Shown here piece by piece: positions 7,819 to 15,409 of a stretch of 64,000 bases of DNA. Position 1 is the first letter of the stretch. Each line of letters starts with the position of its first letter. The DNA comes from Candidatus Bathyarchaeota archaeon A05DMB-3. GTDB lineage: Archaea > Thermoproteota > Bathyarchaeia > Bathyarchaeales > Bathycorpusculaceae. The notes below the pieces were generated by a model. The model ran no database searches and was not told the DNA's origin. It saw nothing but the letters and a program-made list of their open reading frames with translations. The stretch lies in contig JABFQN010000008.1 of NCBI GenBank assembly GCA_019685555.1, positions 1 to 64,000 on the forward strand, written 5' to 3'. The position numbers and the translations under genes were made by a program.

Positions 7819-8754
7819 CTAAACAGAGAAAAAGAACGCAAGTATATTTTGTATCGCTTCCTGTACAGTTATAATTGGTATGGGTGCGAGTTGTAAGCCT
7901 TTTGCAATTCCTTTGTAATCTATGAGGTATATGTTAGCTTTTTTATTTTTAATTGCATCAAGATTAGCTAGCATATTCAGTTTTTCTATATCGATTGTTT
8001 CTTCCTGTAACTTATAGTCAAGGTATTGGTAAATTGGCATCGCGCCATGTGAAAGTGATATTAGCGCAACATAGTATTCTGGCACATTTAGCGAGTTTGT
8101 TCTTCTTGGAAGTATATACGAAGGAGTCAGCAAAATCTCTAGGAAATCCTTTAGTCTTTTCTTACGTTCTTCGATGGGGAGCTGTGCTGGAAGGTCGCTT
8201 GGTGCACCGGCCTGCTTTTTATCTTCTGTAAAATCACCAATATAGTCATATATCAAACAATTCAATCTGCCTATGAAATCTGCTACTTCAACTTCAAAAG
8301 GAACTGGATTTGAACCTGTGGCTGTTTGCCTTGGAAACCTAGCTGCAAACTCCGCGACCACCGACGTATCTCTTAACGCTCTTAGGTAAGAAAAAGATAT
8401 AGGTGCTTGTCGTCGGCGTGCTTGTTCTCTTCGTCCCCTAGTTACCATATACCCAAACAAGTCGTTGTCGACAAACTTGTCAGGTCGTCCAGTGTCACTG
8501 AGTCTTAAGGCTTCCACAGCGTCTGGATTTTCTACGAAGGGGTCTATATCATAACCCCGTTCCTTTAAAGCTTGTCTGATAGAATACTTCAATGCTCTTG
8601 ATGAAACAAAAGGAAGAACTTCTCCAGCAGTTGAGTACATTTTCTTTAAGGTTATCCTAGTCCCTATAACTTCATCTGCATTGACATTTCCATAGACCCT
8701 CGCCAAAATTGAAATTTGCACAGCTTTTCTTCCTTTAACCTCCATTTCATTCAC
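7819..8754 (-). CDS. cas7: Cas7 Cascade backbone subunit (Cst2/DevR-like)
   Basis: Cas7 polymerises along the crRNA spacer. The N-terminal RAMP strand (QISILARVYGNVNADEVIG) is followed by LPFVSSRALKYSIRQAL, the motif typical of the Cas7/Cst2/DevR group of type I-B. A basic loop with RRQAPISFSYLRAL follows near residue 115, and a second glycine/proline-rich strand region is near 225. Length is 311 residues. It overlaps the upstream small gene by 8 bases. The affinity to I-B rather than Csa2 is unusual next to csa1 and a separate small subunit. Confidence 0.85.
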   Translation of the reverse strand: MNEMEVKGRKAVQISILARVYGNVNADEVIGTRITLKKMYSTAGEVLPFVSSRALKYSIRQALKERGYDIDPFVENPDAVEALRLSDTGRPDKFVDNDLFGYMVTRGRREQARRRQAPISFSYLRALRDTSVVAEFAARFPRQTATGSNPVPFEVEVADFIGRLNCLIYDYIGDFTEDKKQAGAPSDLPAQLPIEERKKRLKDFLEILLTPSYILPRRTNSLNVPEYYVALISLSHGAMPIYQYLDYKLQEETIDIEKLNMLANLDAIKNKKANIYLIDYKGIAKGLQLAPIPIITVQEAIQNILAFFFSV

Positions 8755-9070
8755 CTTCGCTTTTTATCTGACCTTTATGTTTTGATAAGGAATTTAAAAA
8801 TCCAGATAAGATGGCAGATTTTGCGTAATGGAAACTATCTCCTTGCCACTTAACTTCAAATAATTTACCATGCATAGAAACATCAATAGCGATATTTCGG
8901 TTAGTTTTGTATTCCGTTAACCTCCCAGACAACTTCTCCAAAAATCTACCTGAAAGGTTCTCACCGCGTATATCAAAAATCAGTCTCCTTAGAAGTTCAT
9001 CCCCTTTATCGCTTCTTTCAAGGATGGTTAGTCCTACTGCATAAGCCCAATTGTATATTTCCTCATACAA
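8747..9070 (-). CDS. Putative small subunit of Cascade (Csa5/Cas11-like)
   Basis: A 107-residue, largely helical protein at the head of the effector operon, directly before cas7. This is the csa5 position in Sulfolobus I-A loci. I cannot match it to Csa5 by motif; size, helicity and position support a Cas11-type small subunit that stabilises the non-target strand. It starts with TTG at 9070, just downstream of a TATA-like palindrome at 9082-9095. Other identities are possible. Confidence 0.5.
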   Translation of the reverse strand: MYEEIYNWAYAVGLTILERSDKGDELLRRLIFDIRGENLSGRFLEKLSGRLTEYKTNRNIAIDVSMHGKLFEVKWQGDSFHYAKSAILSGFLNSLSKHKGQIKSEGE

Positions 9071-9081
9071 TATGTAGTCAC

Positions 9082-9095
9082 CCTATTTAAATAGG
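9082..9095 (-). promoter_or_regulatory. TATA-like palindrome before the effector operon
   Basis: CCTATTTAAATAGG is a perfect 14-bp palindrome that contains a TATA box (TTTAAATA), 12 bases before the first effector gene. It is close enough for a very short or leaderless mRNA. Its symmetry could also let it serve as an operator. Confidence 0.45.
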
Positions 9096-9162
9096 ACATC
9101 TTCTACTTTTAAAATTTGCCATCAAATAAGAGCTTAACAGATGAATCATTTAATAAACGGAG

Positions 9163-9807
9163 TTAGTTTTGTTGGCATGTTTGTTTGTGTCCGCATCCTC
9201 CTTGGCATTTGTTTTGGGCTACTCTTATGGGTGGAAGCATCTCCTCCCTAATTATCCTTTTAATATGCCCAACAACTCTCTTCACATAACTCTTCATCGA
9301 AGGCGTTATCTCAAACTTTAAAATTAACTGTTCAGGAACATAATTTACAAAACCACGCTTAACCACTGTGCCAAAGTTTTCCTCCATAAGCAAAGCATAA
9401 GCCACAAGCTGATACTTATGATCCATATAGGCTTTACCCTTATCAGAGTTCATGTTCTTGTACTCGACTGGAATGTATTCGCCTTTAACTGTCTTTATTA
9501 TGCAGTCCACTACGCCTTGAAGCTGTAGGCTCTTTGAAACAAGGGGAACAAAAAGAAGTTTCTCAGCGCCCACAAATTCGGGTGAATAATAAACCGCATC
9601 CTTCCGCCTTAACTCTTTACGCACATACTCTATATGCAGTTCTTGGCTTTCCTCCTGCTGAGAACCAAAAACAGGCTGAGCGTGCAAAACACGGTCAAAA
9701 TACACAAGCCTAGGACAATAAACATAATGTTTCACATCGGTAACCGAAACCAACGGTTCTGCAACGTCTGAAATGGGCAAACTCTGCCGTTTTTCAGCCC
9801 CACTCAT
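9163..9807 (-). CDS. cas4: Cas4 exonuclease
   Basis: RecB-like Fe-S exonuclease that helps select PAM-proximal prespacers during adaptation. N-terminal Cys in HYVYCPRLVYF (about residue 31) plus three C-terminal Cys in KCQGGCGHKQTC bind a 4Fe-4S cluster. The nuclease core is visible as VDCIIK, PVEYKN (ExK) and QLVAYALL (QxxxY). It has 214 residues. It overlaps the preceding PIN gene by four bases, so it is co-transcribed with the toxin-antitoxin pair and cas1-cas2. A second Cas4-like protein (Csa1) heads the operon. Confidence 0.92.
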   Translation of the reverse strand: MSGAEKRQSLPISDVAEPLVSVTDVKHYVYCPRLVYFDRVLHAQPVFGSQQEESQELHIEYVRKELRRKDAVYYSPEFVGAEKLLFVPLVSKSLQLQGVVDCIIKTVKGEYIPVEYKNMNSDKGKAYMDHKYQLVAYALLMEENFGTVVKRGFVNYVPEQLILKFEITPSMKSYVKRVVGHIKRIIREEMLPPIRVAQNKCQGGCGHKQTCQQN

Positions 9808-10337
9808 TCCTTATTCTTTCCCAGCTTTTCTATGTTTTCTATGATTTTTGCGTATGTTTCAACGCTGCATCTCCACCCAGCGGAAATCATGTCGTTTATT
9901 GCCTGTTTCGCCTCCCGCTTTGTAATAAGTCCTTGAGATATCGCCTTTACCAAAACGTATGGGGTTCCAGCGTAGGGTATCCCGTAGATTTTTGCTGTTT
10001 TTCTCGCAACTTCATCATCTATTATGGCTTTTCCGCCACGTTCTTTTGCTGTGGCTAGAACTTCAGCGTCAGTCACATGAAGCCCCTTCGTTTGTAGAAG
10101 AGTTTCAAAGAAACCTACATTTCTAGGTTTTACAACTTTGAAAATATCCTTTTGAAACAGCTTTTCCAAAATTATGGCGTCTGCAAGACCCTTGCGCTTC
10201 CCCTTATCCACAACCTCGCGTTTAACGCTTGGAGAAGTGAATTTCTCGCCTTTCAACTCTTCGAATATTCGGCTTAACCCAATTTTCGTTATGTAAATTA
10301 ACGGGGTCGAGTTAAACACGAGCGGCTTCATGTTCAC
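9804..10337 (-). CDS. PIN-domain toxin (DUF3368) inside the cas operon
   Basis: A 177-residue PIN ribonuclease with VFNSTPLIYITKIG at the N-terminus, ...TDAEVLATA, and IIDDEVARKTAK as the late acidic motif, followed by the GTPYVLVKAI.QGLITKREA segment common in DUF3368. It overlaps UPF0175 upstream and cas4 downstream by four bases each. The pair is thus fully embedded in the adaptation operon between cas2 and cas4. Expected: RNA-cleaving toxin neutralised by the UPF0175 protein. It is a distant relative of the PIN protein at 2618-3124. Confidence 0.82.
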   Translation of the reverse strand: MNMKPLVFNSTPLIYITKIGLSRIFEELKGEKFTSPSVKREVVDKGKRKGLADAIILEKLFQKDIFKVVKPRNVGFFETLLQTKGLHVTDAEVLATAKERGGKAIIDDEVARKTAKIYGIPYAGTPYVLVKAISQGLITKREAKQAINDMISAGWRCSVETYAKIIENIEKLGKNKE

Positions 10338-10666
10338 TCCGTCGCACTTGCTTCTTTAAACTCTTTATCAATTTCCTCTGGCGAATATCGAACCCACTCA
10401 ATGTTGCGTTGCTTCACCAAGTCGGCGAACTCCCAAAGCGAAAGCTTGGCAATTTCAGCAGCTTTGGCAAAAGTAACTTTTCCATCGCGCAATAGCTCCA
10501 AGGCTGTTTGTTTTCGCCATTCGCTTATGCCCAATTCAAGAAGATTCCTAACAACCGTAGCCTTATCTAAGCCCTCCCGTTCCACAACCTCCTGAATTTC
10601 CTTCTCGATTTCTTCTGGAACTCTTACGGCTAAGGGTTTAAGCGTCAAGCCATTCACCGTAAACAA
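10334..10666 (-). CDS. UPF0175-family antitoxin inside the cas operon
   Basis: A 110-residue protein: RVPEEIEKEIQEVVEREGL (ribbon-helix-helix-like) and then AAEIAKLSLWEFADLVKQRN, the UPF0175 signature. It is followed with a four-base overlap by its PIN partner and preceded 35 bases earlier by cas2. Predicted antitoxin and autoregulator, which would place part of the cas operon under toxin-antitoxin control. The intergenic gap before it may contain an internal promoter, but I see no clear TATA box. Confidence 0.8.
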   Translation of the reverse strand: MFTVNGLTLKPLAVRVPEEIEKEIQEVVEREGLDKATVVRNLLELGISEWRKQTALELLRDGKVTFAKAAEIAKLSLWEFADLVKQRNIEWVRYSPEEIDKEFKEASATE

Positions 10667-10701
10667 ATGATATCAAACGCATACATAAAAGTTGCGCTCA
10701 G

Positions 10702-10992
10702 TCAAAAATAGGCTATCTTTTCTTTTCCTTCCTTAAGCTCATATTTCTTCGGTTTACCAACCTCGCGTCTACCCTTAAAGCATGTGTCGCAGACCGGGTA
10801 AAGCTGAACGTTTTCCACCAGATCCTTAATTAAATTCTTCAAGTCCACTATTAGACTGTTTAATTCGTCACGGCGCAGACTGCCGATAAACGCGCTGTAC
10901 TGAATTCTCTGCAACCCATAATCTTTAAGCGTTTCAGCCACCAGAGTCCGCAAATTATCATCAGTAATATCATAAATCACCAAATACCGCAT
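10702..10992 (-). CDS. cas2: Cas2 adaptation protein
   Basis: A 96-residue ferredoxin-fold protein that bridges two Cas1 dimers in the spacer integrase. It begins MRYLVIYDITDD, the Cas2 strand with the conserved Asp, then LKDYGLQRIQYSAFIG and the second strand VQLYPVCDTC. It starts 6 bases after cas1 ends, so translation is coupled. Length and motifs are typical. Confidence 0.93.
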   Translation of the reverse strand: MRYLVIYDITDDNLRTLVAETLKDYGLQRIQYSAFIGSLRRDELNSLIVDLKNLIKDLVENVQLYPVCDTCFKGRREVGKPKKYELKEGKEKIAYF

Positions 10993-10998
10993 TTCTTT

Positions 10999-12033
10999 TC
11001 ACCAGCCCAAAGCAAACGGCACATAATCAGTTTCGCGTAATAGAAAACGTGTCACACGCCGTGCTTGATGATGAATAAAGCCTTTAATGGAACCTCGTTG
11101 CCCGTCAAACATAACCTCCGTGTCAAGGCGTTCCTGAAAGCCTTCTAGTAGGGTTTTAATAGCCTCTCTGCTTAGAACTCTGCCCTCTTCTACAGCCTCG
11201 GCAACAATAATCTCGTCAGGTTTAATTACATTCTTCGTTATCAAGCTGGTGAGGGCTCTATCCACGACTTGCTGTCGAAACTCCTCCATCAAATCCAAAA
11301 CAAGCGAAGGCTTACCCGGCCTATCCGCATGCAAATATCCCGCGTAAAAGTCTAAGCCAGCATAGCTAACGGCTTTCCAAACTTCAGGAAACAAAATTGT
11401 CTGATAACCAAAATTCAACATAGCATTAAATGGATCACGCGCTCCTCTTGTTTCTCGTCCGGTAAACTCCAACTCTGTTGGCAGAACTTGACGTATCGCT
11501 TCCCAATAGAAGCGAGCGCCCTCAGCTTCTAAATTCATTAAATCTTGACGCTTATCATCAATTCTCAAACCTTGTTCTTTCTCAACTTTACTATTGATTT
11601 GGTCGATAGCCTTGCCAGCCTCGTAAAGCTTCTCAGAAAGCGCCGGATCTGTTTGGCGCCTGTTTTTCGCCATCAACTTCAACAAGTTTGCCTGATTAGT
11701 AAGCTTTCCAGAAACGAACTTTTTGGCTAAAATAAAGCCTCTTTCATCGTTGTAGGCTATGAACTGTTCCCTGCGGGCTCTAACAGAACCCGTCATCGAA
11801 GCAGGCATCAAAACGGCGTATGGCCAACCGTTGTATCTGGCAAAAACCACTTGAATATTGTTTTGGACAGCCAGATTTAGAGCGCTTGCGGAAAATGCAA
11901 CACCAGACGAGCAGCAAATTATAGAGTCAACGTCATCCGCAACAATTTCCTTAGCTTCACCTTCTTTTTTCACAATAAAGCGGTTCCTCTTCCTTCCCAA
12001 GAAAATGCCGAAATCATCTAAGAAAATCCTCAT
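10999..12033 (-). CDS. cas1: Cas1 spacer integrase
   Basis: Metal-dependent integrase for new spacers. The N-terminal beta domain starts MRIFLDDFGIFLGRK. The helical catalytic domain carries Glu in NLEAEGARFYWEAI, His in GYLHADRPGKPSL and Asp in LVLDLMEEFR. The ATG at 12033 is preferred (344 residues) because AAGGTGG stands 5 bases upstream and it lies just after the csa1 stop; a longer frame from 12081 would overlap csa1. Confidence 0.95.
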   Translation of the reverse strand: MRIFLDDFGIFLGRKRNRFIVKKEGEAKEIVADDVDSIICCSSGVAFSASALNLAVQNNIQVVFARYNGWPYAVLMPASMTGSVRARREQFIAYNDERGFILAKKFVSGKLTNQANLLKLMAKNRRQTDPALSEKLYEAGKAIDQINSKVEKEQGLRIDDKRQDLMNLEAEGARFYWEAIRQVLPTELEFTGRETRGARDPFNAMLNFGYQTILFPEVWKAVSYAGLDFYAGYLHADRPGKPSLVLDLMEEFRQQVVDRALTSLITKNVIKPDEIIVAEAVEEGRVLSREAIKTLLEGFQERLDTEVMFDGQRGSIKGFIHHQARRVTRFLLRETDYVPFALGW

Positions 12034-12050
12034 AAGAACCACCTTGCGAT

Positions 12051-12947
12051 CTATTCGTAGCAAACTCTGAAATACATGCAATCTTCTTTACATTGAGAAC
12101 GTTCTGGTTTGCCTGGATCTTTTCCTTCAGCTACAATCCCCAACTTTTTGTCTCTTTCTTCGATCCACCACTGCCTTAACTCATCGCTAGCAAAGAACAG
12201 ATCTCTACGCACCAAAACCTTTCCATCTTTAACATCAAGGTAGACGTTGCAGCAAACATCCACCGGAACCTCGTGGACACTTTCAAAGACAAGCGCGTAG
12301 CCTACTGGCGAAAGTCTATGCCATTCTTGTGGTTCACTTGCCACTTTCAAATCGAACATTATCGCCTTCAAATAGTCATAACAATCCAAGCTTAGAATGC
12401 CGCTTAAGCCAAGCAGCTCGCCAGAAATCTTGTGCTCAACAAGAAACGGCAGAGCTGAAGCCACCAAATCAAGCTCTGAGGCATATGGCTGCCGACTGGA
12501 AACCTCAGCTAAACGCGCTTCACAGATTTTTTGGAGAAAATCCCAAACTTTTCTGGACGACTCCTTCAAGTTTTCAGGCTTTTCATTGATCTCAGACCAT
12601 CGAATGGTCTGCCACCAAGACTCAAAATTGATGCCGAGCCGTTGAACAAACGCCCTTAGACAGTCGCTGACAACTCCGTGAAGAATTTTACCCAAAGCCA
12701 CTTTACCACTGGGAACGGGCGAAATTTTCTCTACGTAACGCAGATAAACATCACGGTTTGTAGGGCAATACTTTGAGCACACCGCATACATGGGCAACTT
12801 AACACTATCGTAATAGGGCTTTAATGGCGGTTGATGCCAACTCCAACCCCGCAACTCCTTGCTAACGCCAACCTCACGGGCAGTAGGCAAAAGCTGATAA
12901 AGCAAATATTTATGCTCAACATCCGATAGGAAATACAACCCTACCAA
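12051..12947 (-). CDS. csa1: Csa1, Cas4-like adaptation protein of type I-A
   Basis: Fe-S nuclease-like protein of the Csa1 (Cas4-2) family, known mainly from type I-A loci. Cys pair in AVCSKYCP (about 57-61) and C-terminal CKEDCMYFRVC (about 287-297) supply the cluster. A central FDLKVA...VGYALVFE segment resembles the RecB-like core. Homologues usually begin M(Y/F)FL..EE..YLL, so the TTG at 12938 (giving MYFLSDVEHKYLL) may be the real start. It is the first gene of the adaptation operon and diverges from the CRISPR array. Its presence marks the adaptation module as I-A-type. Confidence 0.88.
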   Translation of the reverse strand: MVGLYFLSDVEHKYLLYQLLPTAREVGVSKELRGWSWHQPPLKPYYDSVKLPMYAVCSKYCPTNRDVYLRYVEKISPVPSGKVALGKILHGVVSDCLRAFVQRLGINFESWWQTIRWSEINEKPENLKESSRKVWDFLQKICEARLAEVSSRQPYASELDLVASALPFLVEHKISGELLGLSGILSLDCYDYLKAIMFDLKVASEPQEWHRLSPVGYALVFESVHEVPVDVCCNVYLDVKDGKVLVRRDLFFASDELRQWWIEERDKKLGIVAEGKDPGKPERSQCKEDCMYFRVCYE

Positions 12948-13074
12948 CCATCAAAAAGCCTATTTCCGATTATCTTTATAAATTAAATTGCATCCTAATA
13001 ATAATCGAAAATACATATCAAAACTAAACCCGAAAACGGTCTTGAACGACAAACCCGTCAAAATAAGCCCACGG
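12948..13074 (+). promoter_or_regulatory. CRISPR leader and divergent promoter
   Basis: AT-rich 127-base gap between csa1 and the first repeat. TTTATAAATT near 12975-12983 can act as a TATA box in both directions: leftward for csa1, rightward for the array. The repeat orientation (3' end ATTGAAAG on the plus strand) places the leader here. No extra degenerate repeat is seen. Confidence 0.55.
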
Positions 13075-13340
13075 GATGCAGAGCAAAAATCCCAATAAAG
13101 GGAATTGAAAGCTATACAAGCAACAATCTCCGTTTTTGTGGAGATACTCTAGGATGCAGAGCAAAAATCCCAATAAAGGGAATTGAAAGGCCTCGATTTT
13201 GCCATTACTGCTTAGCCAGTAACCATTGATGCAGAGCAAAAATCCCAATAAAGGGAATTGAAAGGCATACCATTTAAAGCATTACAATTTTCCGATGTTG
13301 GGCGATGCAGAGCAAAAATCCCAATAAAGGGAATTGAAAG
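13075..13340 (+). CRISPR. CRISPR array, four 37-nt repeats and three spacers
   Basis: Identical 37-nt repeats at 13075-13111, 13153-13189, 13228-13264 and 13304-13340. The repeat begins GATGCAGAGC and ends GGGAATTGAAAG. Its middle, AATCCCAATAAAGGGAATT, allows a short TCCC/GGGA hairpin. The last ~24 nt resemble the Sulfolobus-type repeat ending AATTGAAAG. Spacers are 41, 38 and 39 nt (13112-13152, 13190-13227, 13265-13303) and match nothing else in this window by eye. Transcription should run rightward from the leader at 12948-13074. The last repeat is not degenerate. Confidence 0.97.
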
Positions 13341-13396
13341 AAGTACATAAGGCATTTTTATCTATTACCCGCAAATAGAAGCCTAAGCCTACAAGT

Positions 13397-14203
13397 TTAG
13401 CAATCTGGCCATCCGAAAATCTTCGTTATTTTAGGAATCATTTGATTTACTTCCTTATTTGTTTCATAGTCTCCTAGTAACCCATTTGCAATTCTCCATT
13501 CTCTGTGAATTTCTCCAGGTTTATCGTTACCATCATATATTCCTTTTCTATCGATTAATATTGCTTTAAAGCCAGCGTTATATGCACCAATGTAGTCTTC
13601 ATCATACTTGTCGCCCACATGCAATATGCAACCGGCAGGAATGTTTAGAATTCTCGAGGCTATTCTGAAGATTTCCGGGCTTGGCTTCTCATATCCAACA
13701 TCGCCGGATGCTATGACCGCGTCAAAACAGTTTGGTATTCCTGCCTTCCTTAGATATGTTTGGAGATTCCTTCCCGACGAAACGTTGGATATTACAATCA
13801 ACTTGAATCCGGCGCTTTTAAGTTCATTTAAAGCCGGCACAGCGTCTTCGTAAGCCCTAAAATCTGCTTCAACCAGCCAACGTTCGCGAAGGTTATCCGC
13901 GACCGAAACCGTATTTGGAATTGTAAGATTCATGGCCATCCTTTGAAGCAATTTAGCCCAAGAGCGTTCAGTCCAAACCTCACCAGTTTTTGCCTTCTCG
14001 CTATTCCACCACACACGTGCATCATGTAAAGCCCTTTCAACTTCAGCCACTCCAAAATCATAGCCTAATTCATGCAAGATTCTATGGAAAACAACATAAT
14101 CTTCCTCAACCTCATAATATAGGGTTCCACCGCGATCAAAGGAAACAGCCCTAATGCCTTTATACTTCAAAGCTTTAGCCTCTATAAAACTAATTAAATG
14201 CAT
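13397..14203 (-). CDS. HAD-superfamily hydrolase
   Basis: A 268-residue haloacid-dehalogenase-type hydrolase, probably a phosphatase. Motif I is FDRGGTL (about 24-30), with the nucleophile Asp but Gly in place of the usual second Asp (DxDGT). This variant occurs in some HAD proteins but weakens a phosphatase call. Motif II is VISNVSSG, motif III lies around GYEKPSPEIF, and motif IV is HVGDKYDEDYIGA. A helical cap lies between residues 30 and 110. It stands alone between the CRISPR array and the primase/recombinase remnant; no link to CRISPR function is evident. Confidence 0.82.
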   Translation of the reverse strand: MHLISFIEAKALKYKGIRAVSFDRGGTLYYEVEEDYVVFHRILHELGYDFGVAEVERALHDARVWWNSEKAKTGEVWTERSWAKLLQRMAMNLTIPNTVSVADNLRERWLVEADFRAYEDAVPALNELKSAGFKLIVISNVSSGRNLQTYLRKAGIPNCFDAVIASGDVGYEKPSPEIFRIASRILNIPAGCILHVGDKYDEDYIGAYNAGFKAILIDRKGIYDGNDKPGEIHREWRIANGLLGDYETNKEVNQMIPKITKIFGWPDC

Positions 14204-14290
14204 ATGATTAAAATAATTTGATGATTACAGATGGTGTGGAAAGGAAGCGGTTAGTTGAGGGCGGTGAGGTTTTCGCTCGTATGAGGGGGT

Positions 14291-14701
14291 TTGGAAATGG
14301 AGCTGAAGCTACTTTCAGAAAAGTTTATGCTGGATTGGTTTGGTTGTGAAGGTCGAGAGTTAGGATGCCCCGAGAGGTTTTTCACAAGCAACTCCGCTGA
14401 CTTATTTGGAACAATCAAGAAGTGCGCGCAAACACTACAGCCATGCTATATGTCAGTGCAGCCCTATAGGGCTAAGGATACGCCATGCGCCATTGAAGCA
14501 TTAGCCAAATACGCCACAGTAGACGAAGCCATGGAAGAAATAAGGAAGCTAAGTCTAGAAAGTTATAAGCTAAAGGAAAACTCAAATAACAACCCCAAAA
14601 AGATTGTAGATGAAAAAGAGCTTGAACGCTACTTAGCCAAAGGATGGGATGTCCAAGGAGTCCTCCCATCAGGCAAAATACTCGTAAGGAAAACAGCCTA
14701 A
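14291..14701 (+). pseudogene. Chimeric remnant: primase-like N-part joined to recombinase C-tail
   Basis: A continuous 136-codon frame that looks like two gene fragments. Residues about 10-65 (WFGCEGRELGCPERFF ... PCYMSVQPYRAKD...AIEAL) match the start of PriS/PrimPol-like replication proteins of archaeal mobile elements, but stop before the catalytic Asp-x-Asp. Residues about 70-136, ending EKELERYLAKGWDVQGVLPSGKILV, resemble the C-terminal tail of archaeal tyrosine recombinases. Neither half is complete. It may be a decayed fusion from an integrated element, or a small protein in use. Family matches are from memory. Confidence 0.5.
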
Positions 14702-14807
14702 AATCGACTTGCAATACGATGACATAAAAATCATCCAAACCATTTTGTGCTAAAACGAGCAAATTTTAAATGTAGTTCACATTTTCTTGTTTTCAAGGTT
14801 GCTGCTA

Positions 14808-15122
14808 ATGAGTGTAAAAGCGTTTGATGGAACTAAAGTTTTGCTCACAGAAGAAAGATGGAAACACATAGTTTTAAGGCATCCAGAACTGGAAAACAAA
14901 TTTTCCCTCGTTTTGGACACTGTAGCCAATCCAGACGAGTTATACTTTGACCCGACAGGAGCTTTCCACGCTTTAAAAAGGTTACATGGTGAAGTGTCTG
15001 ACTATCTCGTGGTGATCTACTGCAAGGAGAATGGGGAAGGCTATATAAGAACCGCTTTCTACACAAGTTATAGAAGAAAAGCCAGGAGGTATAGGCAATT
15101 CAAAAAGTTAAAACCCTCTTAG
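14808..15122 (+). CDS. PBECR-type nuclease, putative toxin
   Basis: About 104 residues from ATG 14808 (AAGG a few bases upstream; TATA-like TTTTAAAT near 14764). The pattern LTEERWKHIVLRHPEL ... LHGEVSDYLVVIYCKENGEGYIRTAFYTSYRRKARRY is that of barnase/EndoU/RelE-like (PBECR) small nucleases found in archaeal toxin-antitoxin pairs. The HIVLRHPE His and terminal Arg/Tyr-rich strand would be the active residues. It overlaps the downstream DUF2283 frame by 25 bases, as toxin-antitoxin partners often do. Confidence 0.65.
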   Translation: MSVKAFDGTKVLLTEERWKHIVLRHPELENKFSLVLDTVANPDELYFDPTGAFHALKRLHGEVSDYLVVIYCKENGEGYIRTAFYTSYRRKARRYRQFKKLKPS

Positions 15123-15352
15123 ACATCAACGCCAAGGAAGTTCTAGAGAGGTTCGAGAAAAAATACGGAATAAAGCTGCCCAGAAAAGTCATCACAATAG
15201 ACTATGGAGACGACATTGGCGACTTGTTCATAAGATTTAAACATGCAAAAACAACCCATGGGGAACCAACAAAAGACGGGCAAGCAATCATACACTATGA
15301 CGAAAAAGGCGAAATAACCGCAATAGAAATCCTAAACATAACATCCATCTGA
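15098..15352 (+). CDS. DUF2283-family protein, putative antitoxin, ATT start
   Basis: 84 codons without ATG, GTG or TTG at the start. AGGAGGT at 15084-15090 stands exactly 7 bases before ATT at 15098, the only sensible initiator; an in-frame TAG lies just upstream at 15092. The product contains GDDIGDLFIRF ... PTKDGQAIIHYDEKGEITAIEIL, the DUF2283 signature. DUF2283 proteins commonly pair with small toxins such as DUF4258/PBECR nucleases, as here. Family is confident; the ATT start is inferred from ribosome-binding-site spacing. Confidence 0.7.
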   Translation: MQKVKTLLDINAKEVLERFEKKYGIKLPRKVITIDYGDDIGDLFIRFKHAKTTHGEPTKDGQAIIHYDEKGEITAIEILNITSI

Positions 15353-15367
15353 ACAAGCGTATATTTT

Positions 15368-15395
15368 TGTTCCGTTAACGATGATTAATGGAAAC
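15368..15395. repeat. 28-bp dif-like site b
   Basis: Left arm TGTTCCGTTAA, centre CGATGA, right arm TTAATGGAAAC. It lies just after the toxin-antitoxin pair and 14 bases beyond the 3' end of the FAD oxidoreductase gene, on its far side from site c. Confidence 0.65.
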
Positions 15396-15409
15396 GGTTA
15401 TTGTTTGAT

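Noticed and set aside
13024-13248. 74-codon frame on the minus strand with repeated FQFPLLGFLLCI
   Set aside because: It is a translation of the CRISPR repeats and spacers, not a protein.
13355-13379. TCTATT ... AATAGA hairpin after the array, resembling a dif-like site
   Set aside because: Spacing between arms is 7 rather than the fixed 10 bases expected between these sub-motifs, so it is not a member of the family.
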